Assembly (NCBI RefSeq): GCF_000482785.1 | Contig: NZ_AXWS01000008.1 | Location: 186,001-250,000, forward strand | Direction of reading: 5' to 3' | Length of the DNA: 64,000 bases | Source of the DNA: Derxia gummosa DSM 723 | Lineage (GTDB): Bacteria; Pseudomonadota; Gammaproteobacteria; Burkholderiales; Burkholderiaceae_E | In this document: positions 1 to 9,047 of the stretch, piece after piece | How positions within the stretch are numbered: the first letter of the stretch is position 1 | How the letters are laid out: every line of letters begins with the position of its first letter | Made by a program: the position numbers and the translations under genes | Notes under the pieces: model-generated | What the model saw: only the letters and a program-made list of their open reading frames with translations | Database searches by the model: none | Told to the model about the DNA's origin: nothing

Positions 1-1527
1 AGCCGCTTCACCGCCGTGTACGTGGACGGCGTGCGCGTCGATTCGCAATCGACCGGCGGCGCGGCCTGGGAAGCGATCCCGCTGTCGCGCATCGAGCGCA
101 TCGAGATCCTGCGCGGCCCGGCCGCCGCCGTGTACGGCTCCGACGCCATCGCCGGCGTGATCCAGATCTTCACGCGCAAGGGCGAGGGCGCCTTCGCGCC
201 GGTGCTGTCGGCCGGCGTCGGCAGCCAGCGCACCGGCCGCGTCGAGGCGAGCGCCAGCCAGGGCGGCGAGCTGGTGGACTGGGCCGCCGGCATCAGCCGC
301 GAGATCAGCGACGGCTTCAACGCGCGCCGCCTGGCCAGCGCCAACCCCGACGACGACGGCTACCGCCGCAGCTCGGCCAATGCGCGCGTCGGCCTCAGGC
401 CCGTAGCCGGCCAGCGCCTCGACGCCACGCTGCTGTGGACCTCGCTCGACAGCCAGTACGACGGCTCGCGCAGCGCCGACGACCACAGCCGGCATCACCT
501 GCTCACCACCGGCCTGGCCTGGAGCGCCGAGCTGTCGCCCGACTGGACGCTGCGCGCCAACGCCGGCGAGAGCCACACCCGCTACGAGACCCGCCCGTCG
601 CCCTACTTCACCGACACGCGGCTGCGCAACTACCTGCTCGACAGCGAATGGCGCACCGGCCCGGCGCGGCTGCGCCTCGGCGCCGAACGGCGCGAGGACC
701 GGCTCGACAACACCAGCGTCGCCGGCGGTCGGGGCGAGCGCAGCCAGAACGCGGTGCTCGCGGGCGCCGGCCTCGAACTCGGCGCCCACGCCCTCCAGGC
801 GAATGCGCGCGTGGACGACGACAGCGAGTTCGGCGGCAAGACCAACGGCAGCCTCGCCTGGGGCTGGAAGCTCGCGCCCGCCTGGCGCCTGAGCGCCTCC
901 TTCGGCACCGCCTTCCGCGCGCCGACGCTCTACCAGCGCTACAGCCAGTACGGCGTCGCCACGCTCGACCCCGAGACCAGCCGCAACCTCGAATTCGGCC
1001 TGCGCATGCTCGACGGCGCGGATCAGGCCGGCGTGGTGGTCTACCGCAACCGCGTGACCAACCTCATCAACTTCGGCGCCGCCGGCCCCTGCGCGTCGAG
1101 CTTCGGCTGCTACGGCAACACCGGCCATGCCGAGATGGAAGGCGCGACCTTCAGCGGCGCGACGCGGCTCGGCGCGATCGACCTCGCCGGCTCGCTCGAC
1201 TGGCAGCTGCCGCGCGATACCGACAGCGGCCGGCTGCTCGCGCGCCGCTCGCGCCTGCACGGCAACGTCACCGCCGACACCCGCGTCGCCGACTGGACGC
1301 TCGGCGCCAGCCTGCAAGCCAGCGGCCGGCGCTGGGACAACGCCGCCAACACCCAGGCGCTCGGCGGCTATGCGTTGCTCGGCGTGCATGCCTCGCGCCG
1401 CATCGCGCGCGACTGGACCGTGCTCGCGCGCGTCGACAACCTCGCCGACCGCGACTACGAGACCGCGCGCACCTACGCCAACCCGGGCCGCACCGCCTGG
1501 CTCAACCTCACCTGGGCGCCGCGCTGA
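1..1527 (+). CDS. btuB: TonB-dependent vitamin B12 receptor, BtuB-like (5' end missing)
   Basis: Outer-membrane TonB-dependent receptor whose barrel runs to the stop at 1525-1527. The frame is open from base 1, so the signal peptide, TonB box and first part of the plug lie outside the window. Visible plug landmarks are the VYVDGVRVDS segment, then a plug-end block with RIEILRGPAAAVYGSDAIAGVIQI, typical of BtuB/CirA proteins. The rest is aromatic-rich beta-barrel ending in a strand with a Trp-Leu-Asn-Leu-Thr-Trp pattern. It is 13 bases upstream of cobB and heads a cobalamin operon that also carries btuF, btuC and btuD, which supports corrinoid as substrate. Substrate specificity is inferred from context; a siderophore receptor is the main alternative. 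Confidence 0.85.
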   Translation, partial: SRFTAVYVDGVRVDSQSTGGAAWEAIPLSRIERIEILRGPAAAVYGSDAIAGVIQIFTRKGEGAFAPVLSAGVGSQRTGRVEASASQGGELVDWAAGISREISDGFNARRLASANPDDDGYRRSSANARVGLRPVAGQRLDATLLWTSLDSQYDGSRSADDHSRHHLLTTGLAWSAELSPDWTLRANAGESHTRYETRPSPYFTDTRLRNYLLDSEWRTGPARLRLGAERREDRLDNTSVAGGRGERSQNAVLAGAGLELGAHALQANARVDDDSEFGGKTNGSLAWGWKLAPAWRLSASFGTAFRAPTLYQRYSQYGVATLDPETSRNLEFGLRMLDGADQAGVVVYRNRVTNLINFGAAGPCASSFGCYGNTGHAEMEGATFSGATRLGAIDLAGSLDWQLPRDTDSGRLLARRSRLHGNVTADTRVADWTLGASLQASGRRWDNAANTQALGGYALLGVHASRRIARDWTVLARVDNLADRDYETARTYANPGRTAWLNLTWAPR

Positions 1528-1540
1528 AAGGAGCCTGAGC

Positions 1541-2938
1541 ATGTCCGTCACCCGCTGCCCAGCGTTGCTGGTCGCCGCGCCGGCGTCCGGCCAGGGCAAG
1601 ACCACCGTCGTCTCGGCGCTCGCGCGGCTGCATGCGCGCGCGGGCCGGCGGGTGAGCGTGTTCAAGGTCGGGCCGGACTTCATCGATCCGGCCTGGCATG
1701 AACTGGCCAGCGGCCGGCCGGTCGAGCAGCTCGACCTGTGGATCAACGGCGAGGCCGATTGCGCCGCCCGCCTGCACGCGGCCGCCGCGCGCAGCGACCT
1801 CATCCTCGTCGAGGGCGTGATGGGTCTGTTCGACGGCCAGCCCTCGGCCGCCGACCTGGCCCAGCGCTTCGGCCTGCCGGTGCTGGCCGTCATCGACGCC
1901 GGCGCGATGGCGGGCAGCTTCGGCGCGCTCGCCTTCGGCCTGCGCCATTACCGGCCGGGCCTGCGCTGGGCCGGCGTGCTGGCCAACCGCACCGCCGGCG
2001 CCGGCCATGCCGACATGCTGCGCGACAGCCTCAACGACATCGACGACTGGCTCGGCGCGCTGCCGCGCAGCCCGGCCTGGACGCTGCCCGAACGCCATCT
2101 CGGCCTCACGCTCGCGGGCGAGCTGGGCGACGCGCTGGCGCGCATCGACGCCGCCGCCGACGCGCTGGCCACGACGCCGCTCGGCCGGCTCGACAGCGCC
2201 GCGCTCGCGCGCCGCTTCGACACCGGCTTCGCCGCGCCGCCGCCGGCCGCGCCGGTGCCGCCGCTGCTCGCGGGCCGGCGCATCGCGGTCGCGCGCGACG
2301 CGGCCTTCTGCTTCATCTACCCGTCCAACCTCGCCACGCTCGCGGCGCTCGGTGCCCAGGTCGAATTCTTCTCGCCGCTGGCCGACACGCGCCTGCCGGC
2401 CTGCGATGCCGTCTGGCTGCCCGGCGGCTATCCCGAGCTGCACGCGGGCCGGCTCGCGGCCAACCGCCCTTTGCGCGACGCGCTCGCGGCGCGGATCGCG
2501 GCCGGCATGCCGGTGTGGGCCGAGTGCGGCGGCCTCATGCTGCTGGCCGACACCCTCAGCCTCGCCGACGGCGACGAATACCGCCTCTGGGGCCTGCTGC
2601 CGGGCGCCGTGGCGATGCAGCGGCGTCTGGCCGGTCTCGGCCCGCAGCGCCTGCGGCTCGACGGTCACGAGCTGCGCGGCCACAGCTTCCACTACGCCGC
2701 CTGCGTCAGCCGCGCCGAGGTCATCGCGCACAGCGAGCCGGCCGGGCGCGGGCATGGCGAGGCGGTGTACCGCCACGGCCCGGTGCTCGCGAGCTTCTTC
2801 CATCCGCGCTTCGCGTCCTCGCCCGAGGCGACGGCGCGGCTGTTCCTGCCGCGCGGAAACGCAGGCGCGCATGCGGCCGGTGCCATCGCGGGCATCGGCG
2901 CGGCGCCCGCCGCCGCCTTGCCCGGGAGCGCCGCATGA
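1541..2938 (+). CDS. cobB: Cobyrinate a,c-diamide synthase (CobB/CbiA)
   Basis: 465-residue enzyme expected to amidate the a and c side chains of cobyrinic acid (or its hydrogeno form) with glutamine and ATP. The N-terminal third is a dethiobiotin-synthetase-like ATPase with a P-loop-like APASGQGKTT at residues 12-21 and the VGPDFIDP motif. The C-terminal half is a class I glutamine amidotransferase with the nucleophile Cys in WAECGGLML and a late GHSFHY/FHPRF region supplying the catalytic His. ATG 1541 follows AAAGGAG by a normal distance. Its TGA overlaps the ATG of cobU (ATGA). Length is normal for the family. Confidence 0.93.
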   Translation: MSVTRCPALLVAAPASGQGKTTVVSALARLHARAGRRVSVFKVGPDFIDPAWHELASGRPVEQLDLWINGEADCAARLHAAAARSDLILVEGVMGLFDGQPSAADLAQRFGLPVLAVIDAGAMAGSFGALAFGLRHYRPGLRWAGVLANRTAGAGHADMLRDSLNDIDDWLGALPRSPAWTLPERHLGLTLAGELGDALARIDAAADALATTPLGRLDSAALARRFDTGFAAPPPAAPVPPLLAGRRIAVARDAAFCFIYPSNLATLAALGAQVEFFSPLADTRLPACDAVWLPGGYPELHAGRLAANRPLRDALAARIAAGMPVWAECGGLMLLADTLSLADGDEYRLWGLLPGAVAMQRRLAGLGPQRLRLDGHELRGHSFHYAACVSRAEVIAHSEPAGRGHGEAVYRHGPVLASFFHPRFASSPEATARLFLPRGNAGAHAAGAIAGIGAAPAAALPGSAA

Positions 2939-3510
2939 CCGCGCCCGCCGGTCTTGCCCGGCGCGAACTCATCCTCGGCGGACAGCGCAGCGGCAAGTCG
3001 CGCCGCGCCGAACTGCTCGCCGCGCACTGGCTCGCGGCCGCACCGGGCCGGCGCGCGCTGCTGCTCGCCACCGCCACGCCGCATGACGCCGAGATGCGCG
3101 CCCGCATCGAGCGCCACCGCGCCGACCGCGCGCTGCGCCTGCCCGGCATGACCACGCTCGAAGTGCCGCTCGCACTCGGCGCCGCGCTCGACGCCGCGAG
3201 CACGCCCGACAGCCTCGTCGTCATCGACTGCCTCACGCTCTGGCTCACCAACCTGCTCATGCCCGCGAGCGGCGAGAGCCACGCGCCCGAGCCGGAACAG
3301 GCCGCGCTGCTCGCCGCGCTCGACCGCGCGCGCGGGCCGGTGGTGCTGGTCGGCAACGAGATCGGCCTCGGCGTCATCCCGCTCGGGCGCGAGGTGCGCG
3401 CCTTCGTCGATGCGCTCGGCCAGATCAACCAGCGCGTCGCCGCCGTCTGCGAGCGTGTCACGCTCATGGCGGCGGGATTGCCGCTCACCCTCAAGGAAGA
3501 CTCCGCATGA
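2935..3510 (+). CDS. cobU: Bifunctional adenosylcobinamide kinase / GTP:adenosylcobinamide-phosphate guanylyltransferase
   Basis: 191 residues. It phosphorylates adenosylcobinamide and then attaches GMP, making the activated intermediate for nucleotide-loop assembly by CobS. The P-loop GGQRSGKS is at residues 15-22. The RHRADR block holds the His expected to be guanylylated, and VVIDCLTLWLTN and VGNEIGLGVIP are further family signatures. The usual Trp-x-Thr-x-Glu after RHRADR is changed to a Leu/Pro/Met-rich stretch before TTLEVP, a modest deviation. The start overlaps the cobB stop, and its own stop overlaps the btuF start, so translation is probably coupled across the three genes. Confidence 0.92.
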   Translation: MTAPAGLARRELILGGQRSGKSRRAELLAAHWLAAAPGRRALLLATATPHDAEMRARIERHRADRALRLPGMTTLEVPLALGAALDAASTPDSLVVIDCLTLWLTNLLMPASGESHAPEPEQAALLAALDRARGPVVLVGNEIGLGVIPLGREVRAFVDALGQINQRVAAVCERVTLMAAGLPLTLKEDSA

Positions 3511-4481
3511 CGCGCCCGCTGCTGCTCGCGCTGCTGCTGCTGACCGGCCTCGCGCCGGCCGCCGCCACGCCCATCCGCCTCGACGACGACGCCGGCACCA
3601 CCGTCGAGCTGCCGGCCGCGCCGGCGCGTGTCGTGAGTCTGCTGCCCTCGCTCACCGAGACCGTCTGCGCCCTCGGCCAGTGCGCCCGGCTCGTGGGCGT
3701 GGACCGCTACTCGACCTGGCCCGAGAGCATCGCCGGCCTGCCACGCCTCGGCGGCGGCCTCGATCCCAACATCGAGGCGATCACCGCGCTGCGGCCCGAC
3801 CTCGTGCTGGTGGCGACCTCGTCGCGCGCGAGCGAGCGGCTGCGCGCCCTCGGCCTGCGCGTGCTGGCGCTCGAGCCGCGCAGCCAGGCCGACGTGCACC
3901 GCGTGATCGGCAAGCTCGCGCTGGCGCTCGGCCTGCCGGCCGCCGACGGCGAGCGCCTGTGGCAGCACATCGAGACCGACATCGACGCGATCGCGGCCAC
4001 GCTGCCGGCCGCCGTGCGCGGCACCCGCGTGTACTTCGAGGTGAACCGCGCGCCGTATGCGGCGGGCGCCTCGTCCTTCATCGGCGAGACGCTGGCGCGG
4101 CTCGGCGCGCTCAACATCGTGCCGGCCGGGCTCGGGCCGTTTCCCAAGCTCAATCCCGAATACGTGGTGCGCGCCGACCCGGCGCTCATCATGGTGGGCG
4201 ACCGCAACTACACCGGCATGGACGAGCGGCCGGGCTGGAGCGGCATCCGCGCGATCCGCGAGCGGCGCGTGTGCGTGTTCGCGCCCGAGCAGTCGGAGGT
4301 GCTCGTGCATCCCGGCCCGCGCATGCCCGAGGCGGCGCGGATCATGGCCGACTGCCTCGTGGCGAAGGGGCAGGGCCTGCCCGCCGCCGTCAGCGCACCG
4401 GCCGCCGTCACGCCCGTCGCCGTGCCCGCCACGAGGTCGGCCGCGCCCGCCGTGCCCGCCACCGCCAAGGCCCGTCCGTGA
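3507..4481 (+). CDS. btuF: Periplasmic cobalamin-binding protein, BtuF-like
   Basis: 324-residue ABC-transporter substrate-binding protein. Residues 1-20 form a Leu-rich signal peptide ending in an Ala-Ala-Ala-type cleavage region. The mature part has the class III bilobal signatures RVVSLLPSLTETVCALG and LVGVDRYSTWP early, and the PDLVLVATSS strand. Two Cys (in TVCALGQCA) are close together. The C-terminus has a low-complexity Ala/Val/Pro tail of about 40 residues that BtuF of E. coli lacks. An AAGGA ribosome site precedes ATG 3507, which overlaps the cobU stop. Lying directly before permease and ATPase genes in a cob operon, it is best read as a corrinoid carrier. Confidence 0.88.
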   Translation: MTRPLLLALLLLTGLAPAAATPIRLDDDAGTTVELPAAPARVVSLLPSLTETVCALGQCARLVGVDRYSTWPESIAGLPRLGGGLDPNIEAITALRPDLVLVATSSRASERLRALGLRVLALEPRSQADVHRVIGKLALALGLPAADGERLWQHIETDIDAIAATLPAAVRGTRVYFEVNRAPYAAGASSFIGETLARLGALNIVPAGLGPFPKLNPEYVVRADPALIMVGDRNYTGMDERPGWSGIRAIRERRVCVFAPEQSEVLVHPGPRMPEAARIMADCLVAKGQGLPAAVSAPAAVTPVAVPATRSAAPAVPATAKARP

Positions 4482-5491
4482 CGCCACCGCCCTCGGCCCG
4501 CGACCGCCGCGCGCGCCTGCTAGGCGCGGGTGGCCTGCTGCTCGGACTGGCGCTGCTGCTGCTCGGCGCGAGCACCGGCAGCACCGGCATCGACGCGGTC
4601 TGGCAGGCGCTCGACGACGAGTTCGCGCGCCGCATCGTGCTCGACATCCGGCTGCCGCGCTCGCTCGGGAGCTGGCTCGCGGGCGCGCTGCTGGCGCTCG
4701 CGGGCGGCATCGCGCAGGGGCTGTTCCGCAATCCGCTGGCCGACCCCTATCTGCTCGGCAGCGCCTCGGGCGCGTCGCTGGGCGTGGCGGGCTGGCTGAT
4801 GCTGTTCGGCGGCTCGCCGGCCACCTTGCAATGGCTTGCAAGGCTGGGCCTGACCGGCGCCGCCTTCGCGGGCGCGACCGCCGGCGTGCTGCTCACGCTG
4901 GTGCTCGCGGGCGGCGTGCGACACCGGCTGCGGCTGCTGCTGGCGGGCGTGATCGTCGGCATGGTGCTCGGCTCGGCGTCGTCGCTGATCGCGCTGCTCA
5001 CGCCCGAGATCCTCCAGGCGATGCAGGCCTTCATGCTCGGCTCGACCGGCTTCATCGGCTGGGCCGGCTGCGGCGTGATGGCCGGCGGCCTCGCGCTCTG
5101 CCTCGCGGTCGCGCTGCTGCTCGCGCGCATGCTCGACGCGCTGGCGCTGGGCGAGACCACGGCGCTCAGCCTCGGCCTGCCGCTCGGCGCGATGCGCGCG
5201 GCGCTGATCGGCGCGCTCGCGCTCGCCACCGGCTGCGCCGTCGCCCAGACCGGGCTGGTCGCCTTCGTCGGGCTGGTTGCGCCGCATCTGGTGCGCGCGC
5301 GCATCCGCACCACGCACGGGCCGATGCTGCTGCTGTCGGCCATCACCGGCGGCGCGCTGCTGCTCGCGGCCGACCTGTTCGCGCGCTGGATCATCCGGCC
5401 GCAGGAACTGCCGGTGGGCAGCGTGACCGCCGTGATCGGCGGCGGCTACCTGCTCTGGCTCATGCATCGCGGCCGGGGGCTGGACGAATGA
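4478..5491 (+). CDS. btuC: Cobalamin ABC transporter permease, BtuC-like
   Basis: 337-residue FecCD/BtuC-family inner-membrane permease with about ten hydrophobic helices. Recognisable family blocks are the RLPRSLGSWLAGALLALAGG region (LPR followed by an Ala/Gly-rich helix), the FRNPLADPYLLGSASGA motif that contacts the ATPase, and the late GLVAPHLVR coupling region. The GTG start at 4478 overlaps the btuF stop (GTGA), and the end overlaps btuD. Codons around 4827-4840 contain one copy of the TGCAA-N4-TTGCA palindrome described separately. Confidence 0.92.
   Translation: MTPPPSARDRRARLLGAGGLLLGLALLLLGASTGSTGIDAVWQALDDEFARRIVLDIRLPRSLGSWLAGALLALAGGIAQGLFRNPLADPYLLGSASGASLGVAGWLMLFGGSPATLQWLARLGLTGAAFAGATAGVLLTLVLAGGVRHRLRLLLAGVIVGMVLGSASSLIALLTPEILQAMQAFMLGSTGFIGWAGCGVMAGGLALCLAVALLLARMLDALALGETTALSLGLPLGAMRAALIGALALATGCAVAQTGLVAFVGLVAPHLVRARIRTTHGPMLLLSAITGGALLLAADLFARWIIRPQELPVGSVTAVIGGGYLLWLMHRGRGLDE
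4827..4840. repeat. Dispersed palindrome copy (in btuC)
   Basis: TGCAATGGCTTGCA, perfect five-base arms. Reads TTG-CAA-TGG-CTT-GCA in the btuC frame. Confidence 0.8.
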
Positions 5492-6306
5492 ACCACGCCG
5501 CCCGTCCCGTGCTCGCCGCCATGAAGGCGCTTGCCGCCGACGGCGTGCCGGCGCTCGCGGCGCGCGGCCTCGCCGCCGACCTCGGCGGCCGGCCGGTGCT
5601 GCACGGCATCGACCTCGACCTGCCCGCCGGCGCCTGGACCGCCATCGTCGGCCCCAACGGCGCCGGCAAGAGCACGCTGCTGCGCGCGCTCGCCGGCCTG
5701 CTGCCGCATCGCGGCGAGCTGAGCCTGCTCGGCCGCCCGCTCGCCGCCATCCACCGCCGCGAGCGCGCGCGCCGGCTCGCCTGGCTCGGCCAGAACGAGG
5801 CCGTCGCGCCCGATCTGAGCGTGCTCGACGTGGCGCTGCTCGGCCGCCTGCCGCACCAGTCCTGGCTGGCTCAGCCCGGCCCGGCCGACCATGCCGCCGC
5901 CGAGCGCGCGCTGCGCGCCACCCAGGCCTGGGACTGGCGCGACCGGCGGCTCGGCCAGCTCTCGGGCGGCGAGCGCCAGCGCGTGCTGCTGGCGCGCGCG
6001 CTCGCGGTCGAGGCCGACGTGCTGCTCATGGACGAACCGCTCGCCAACCTCGACCCGCCGCACCAGGCCGACTGGCTGCGCCTCGTGCGCGAGCTGGCCG
6101 GCGCCGGCCGCGGCGTCGTGAGCGTGCTGCACGAGGTCGGCTTCGCGCTCCAGGCCGACTGGCTGGTGGTGCTGGCCGACGGCCGCGTCGCGCATCGCGG
6201 CGCCTGCGCCGACCCGGCCACCCACCGCGCGCTCGAAGCCGTGTTCGAGCACCGCATCGCGATCCGCGAGATCGACGGCTGGCGCGTCGCGCTGCCGCTG
6301 CCCTGA
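5488..6306 (+). CDS. btuD: Cobalamin ABC transporter ATP-binding protein, BtuD-like
   Basis: 272-residue ABC ATPase. Walker A GPNGAGKST, Q-loop in WLGQNE, signature LSGGERQR, Walker B VLLMDEPLANLD and the switch His in SVLHE are all present. An N-terminal extension of about 25 residues, rich in Ala, precedes the ATPase fold. ATG 5488 overlaps the btuC stop, so BtuF, BtuC and BtuD form one translationally coupled import module inserted between cobU and cobO. It is predicted to energise corrinoid import across the inner membrane. Confidence 0.92.
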   Translation: MNHAARPVLAAMKALAADGVPALAARGLAADLGGRPVLHGIDLDLPAGAWTAIVGPNGAGKSTLLRALAGLLPHRGELSLLGRPLAAIHRRERARRLAWLGQNEAVAPDLSVLDVALLGRLPHQSWLAQPGPADHAAAERALRATQAWDWRDRRLGQLSGGERQRVLLARALAVEADVLLMDEPLANLDPPHQADWLRLVRELAGAGRGVVSVLHEVGFALQADWLVVLADGRVAHRGACADPATHRALEAVFEHRIAIREIDGWRVALPLP

Positions 6307-6336
6307 CAACGCCCGCAATCCTCCGGAGGCCCCACC

Positions 6337-6906
6337 ATGCAGATCGAGACACCGCCCACCGAGAAGCCCTACGACCGCGCCACCGGCGACCGCCGCGGCC
6401 TCGTCATCGTCAACACCGGCGACGGCAAGGGCAAGAGCACCGCCGCCTTCGGCCTCGCGCTGCGCGCCTTCGGACGCAGCAAGGCCGTGAAGGTGTGGCA
6501 GTTCATGAAGGTGCCGAGCGCGCGCTTCGGCGAGCACCGCATGTTCGAGCGCATCGGCCTGCCGGTCGAAGGCCTCGGCGACGGCTTCAGCTGGAAGAGC
6601 CAGGACCTGGAGCATTCGGCGCAACTCGCGCGCGAAGGCTGGGCGCGCGCCAGGGAAAGCATCCTCGGCGGCGAGCTGTTCCTCGTCGTGCTGGACGAGA
6701 TCACCTATCCGCTCATCTACGGCTGGATCGCGCTCGACGATGTGCTCGACACGCTGCGCCGCCGCCCGGCCGGCGTCACGGTCTGCCTCACCGGCCGGCG
6801 CTGCCCGCCCGAGATCGTCGCGCTGGCCGACACCGTGACCGAGATGACCAAGATCAAGCACGCCTTCGACGCCGGCATCCCGGCCCAGCGCGGCATCGAG
6901 GACTGA
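6337..6906 (+). CDS. cobO: Corrinoid adenosyltransferase, CobO/BtuR type
   Basis: 189-residue enzyme transferring the 5'-deoxyadenosyl group from ATP to cob(I)alamin or cobyrinate diamide. The unusual P-loop NTGDGKGKSTAAFG, the VWQFMKVP region, the LVVLDEIT block and the late CLTGR segment are typical of the CobA/CobO family. A strong CCGGAGG ribosome site lies before ATG 6337, after a 30-base gap from btuD, the first real gap since cobB. The C-terminus ends in the family's KHAFDAGIPAQRGIED-type tail. Confidence 0.94.
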   Translation: MQIETPPTEKPYDRATGDRRGLVIVNTGDGKGKSTAAFGLALRAFGRSKAVKVWQFMKVPSARFGEHRMFERIGLPVEGLGDGFSWKSQDLEHSAQLAREGWARARESILGGELFLVVLDEITYPLIYGWIALDDVLDTLRRRPAGVTVCLTGRRCPPEIVALADTVTEMTKIKHAFDAGIPAQRGIED

Positions 6907-6911
6907 GCTTC

Positions 6912-7915
6912 GTGCAAGCGATTGCAGTGCTGGCCCTGCCGCTCGCGCTCTGGCTCGACCGCGTCGCGGGCGAACCGCCGGCGCGGCTGCATCCGGTGGT
7001 GGCGATGGGGCGCTGGCTGGCGCTGGCCGGGCCGCGCGTGGCGCCGCCGGCCGGGCAGGGCGCGGGCGGGCGCTGGCGCATCGCGGCCGGCGGCCTGGCC
7101 TGGGGCGCGGGCGCGCTGGCCTTCGGCCTCGCGGCCTGGGGCGCGCAGCGCTGGCTCGCCACGCTGCCGGTCTGGCTCGCGCTGCCGCTGCTGGTGCTGC
7201 TGCTCAAGCCGATGTTCGCGTGGCGGATGCTGGCCGACGAGGTGAGGGCGGTGGAGAACGCGCTCGCCCAATCGCTCGACGCCGGGCGCGCGCGGCTGGC
7301 GTGGCTCGTGAGCCGCGACGTGGCCGCGCTCGACGCGGCCGGCGTGCGCGAATCGGCGATCGAGACCCTCGCCGAGAACCTCAACGATTCGGTGGTCGCG
7401 CCGCTGTTCTGGTTTGCCGTCGCGGGGCTGCCGGGCGCGGTCGTCTATCGCTACGCGAACACGGCCGATGCGATGTGGGGCTATCGCGGCGAACGCGGCG
7501 GGCGCGACTGGACCCGCGCCGGGCGCGTGGCGGCGCGCGTGGACGATGCGCTGTCCTGGCTGCCGGCGCGGCTCACGGCGCTGCTGCTGTGGCTCGCGGC
7601 GGGCCTGGCTCGCTGCCGCAGGGCGGCGCGGCCGATGCGCCGGCCGCCGCGCGCGGCTTCGGCGTGGCGCTCGCGGCCGAGGCGGCGCGCACGCCGTCGC
7701 CCAACGGCGGCTGGCCGATGGGCGCGATGGCGCTGCTGCTCGGCCTGCGGCTGCGCAAGCCCGGCGGCTACACGCTCAACGCGGCCGGACGCGCGCCGCT
7801 CGGCGCCGACACGCTGCGCGCGCTGCTGCTGGCGGGCCGGGCGCGGCGTCTGCTGGCCTGGTGGCTGCCGGCGCTGACAGCGCTTGCAACGCTGGCCGGC
7901 GGAGGCGTGCCATGA
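6912..7915 (+). CDS. cbiB: Adenosylcobinamide-phosphate synthase CbiB, apparently frameshifted
   Basis: Membrane protein that joins aminopropanol (phosphate) to adenosylcobyric acid. GTG 6912 opens a frame with the CbiB N-terminus (LDRVAGEPPARLHPVVAMGRW), the AIETLAENLNDSVVAPLFWF block and RYANTADAMWGYR. After LTALLLWLAAGL (about 7608) homology stops in this frame and resumes in another, with SPNGGWPMGAMALLLGLRL continuing to the stop at 7913-7915. The change equals one missing base (or two extra) between about 7600 and 7620, in a GC-rich run. It could be a sequencing error, a real mutation or, less likely, recoding. Since every neighbouring gene is intact, an error is the simplest reading. 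The end overlaps the next gene by ATGA. Confidence 0.8.
6913..6926. repeat. Dispersed palindrome copy (at the cbiB start)
   Basis: TGCAAGCGATTGCA, perfect arms, starting at the second base of the GTG start codon of cbiB. The same 14 bases recur at 63689 and, in reverse complement, near-identically at 44150. Confidence 0.8.
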
Positions 7916-9045
7916 CGCCGCCCGACCCGCGCCGCGCCGCCGCGCGGCCGGACAGCGCGACCTTCGCCGCCACGCCGCCGCCGGCGCGCATCCACGGCGG
8001 CCCCGACGCGCTCGGCCCGCTGCCGCACGACTTCTCGACCAACGCCAATGCCTGCGGCCCCTGTCCGGCCGCGCTCGCCGCGCTGCGCCGCGCCGACTTC
8101 ACGCGCTACCCCGACCCGGCCGGCACCGCGTCGCGCGCCGCGCTTGCCGCCCTGCACGGCGTCGCGGCGGAACGCATCGTCATCGCCGCGAGCGCGAGCG
8201 AATTCATCCAGCGCCTGAGTGGCCTCGTCGCGCGCCGGCGCGGCGCGGCGTGGTGGCCGCGCCATGCCTACGGCGACTACGCCCACGCGGCGCGCGCCCA
8301 CGGCCTCGCGCGCGCCAACAGGCCGGCCGAGGCCGCGCTCGCCTGGGTCTGCGAGCCGTCGAGCCCGCTCGGCCAGCCCGAACCGGAACTCGCCGCGCTG
8401 GCCGCGAGCGCCGGCCCGGCGCGCATCGACATGCTCGATCGCGCCTATGCGCCGCTGCGGCTCGACGGGCTGCAAGGGCTTGCAGCCGCGGCGTTGCCGG
8501 GCGCCTGGCAGCTCTGGTCGCCGAACAAGGCGCTCGGCCTGACCGGCGTGCGCGCCGCCTATGCGATCGCGCCGCCCGGCGCCGACGCGCTCGTCGCCGA
8601 ACTCGACGCGCTCGCGCCGTCCTGGCCGCTCGGCGCCGACGGCGTCGCCATGCTCGCCGCCTGGGCCACGCCGGCCGCGCAGGCATGGCTGGCCGCCAGC
8701 CGCGTCACGCTCGCCGCCTGGAAGGCGCGCCAGCAGGCGCTGTGCGCCGACCTCGGCTGGAGCTTGCTGCCGAGCCTCGCCAACTTCTTCTGCGCGGTTC
8801 CCGACCGTCCGGCTGACGCCGCCGCGCTGCGCGCCGCCGGCATACGCGTGCGCGACACCGCGTCCTTCGGCCTGCCGGGCGCGCTGCGGCTCGGCGTGCT
8901 CGCGCCCGCGTCGCAGGACGCGCTCGCCGTCGCCTGGCGGCGCATGGGCCACGCGGTGCTCGCGCCGGCGCGCCGCGCGCAAGGCGATCTCCCGGCGGGC
9001 GAGCTTTCTTCGCCCGCGCCCGACCTCACTCCCGGAACCCCCTGA
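7912..9045 (+). CDS. cobD: L-threonine-O-3-phosphate decarboxylase-like PLP enzyme (CobC/CobD)
   Basis: 377-residue fold-type I PLP aminotransferase-like protein predicted to supply (R)-1-amino-2-propanol phosphate for CbiB. The region DFSTNANACGPCPAAL matches the N-terminal substrate-binding segment of the family (usually DFSxNxNPxGP). RYPDPAG and the PLP-lysine motif SPNKALGLTGVR are present. The protein is Ala-rich with a tail of about 25 residues beyond the usual C-terminus. ATG 7912 overlaps the cbiB stop. In E. coli-style naming this is cobD, in Pseudomonas-style cobC. The function is supported by position between cbiB and cobQ. Confidence 0.87.
   Translation: MTPPDPRRAAARPDSATFAATPPPARIHGGPDALGPLPHDFSTNANACGPCPAALAALRRADFTRYPDPAGTASRAALAALHGVAAERIVIAASASEFIQRLSGLVARRRGAAWWPRHAYGDYAHAARAHGLARANRPAEAALAWVCEPSSPLGQPEPELAALAASAGPARIDMLDRAYAPLRLDGLQGLAAAALPGAWQLWSPNKALGLTGVRAAYAIAPPGADALVAELDALAPSWPLGADGVAMLAAWATPAAQAWLAASRVTLAAWKARQQALCADLGWSLLPSLANFFCAVPDRPADAAALRAAGIRVRDTASFGLPGALRLGVLAPASQDALAVAWRRMGHAVLAPARRAQGDLPAGELSSPAPDLTPGTP
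8471..8484. repeat. Dispersed palindrome copy (in the threonine-phosphate decarboxylase gene)
   Basis: TGCAAGGGCTTGCA, perfect arms; reads CTG-CAA-GGG-CTT-GCA in frame. Confidence 0.8.
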
Positions 9046-9047
9046 CG

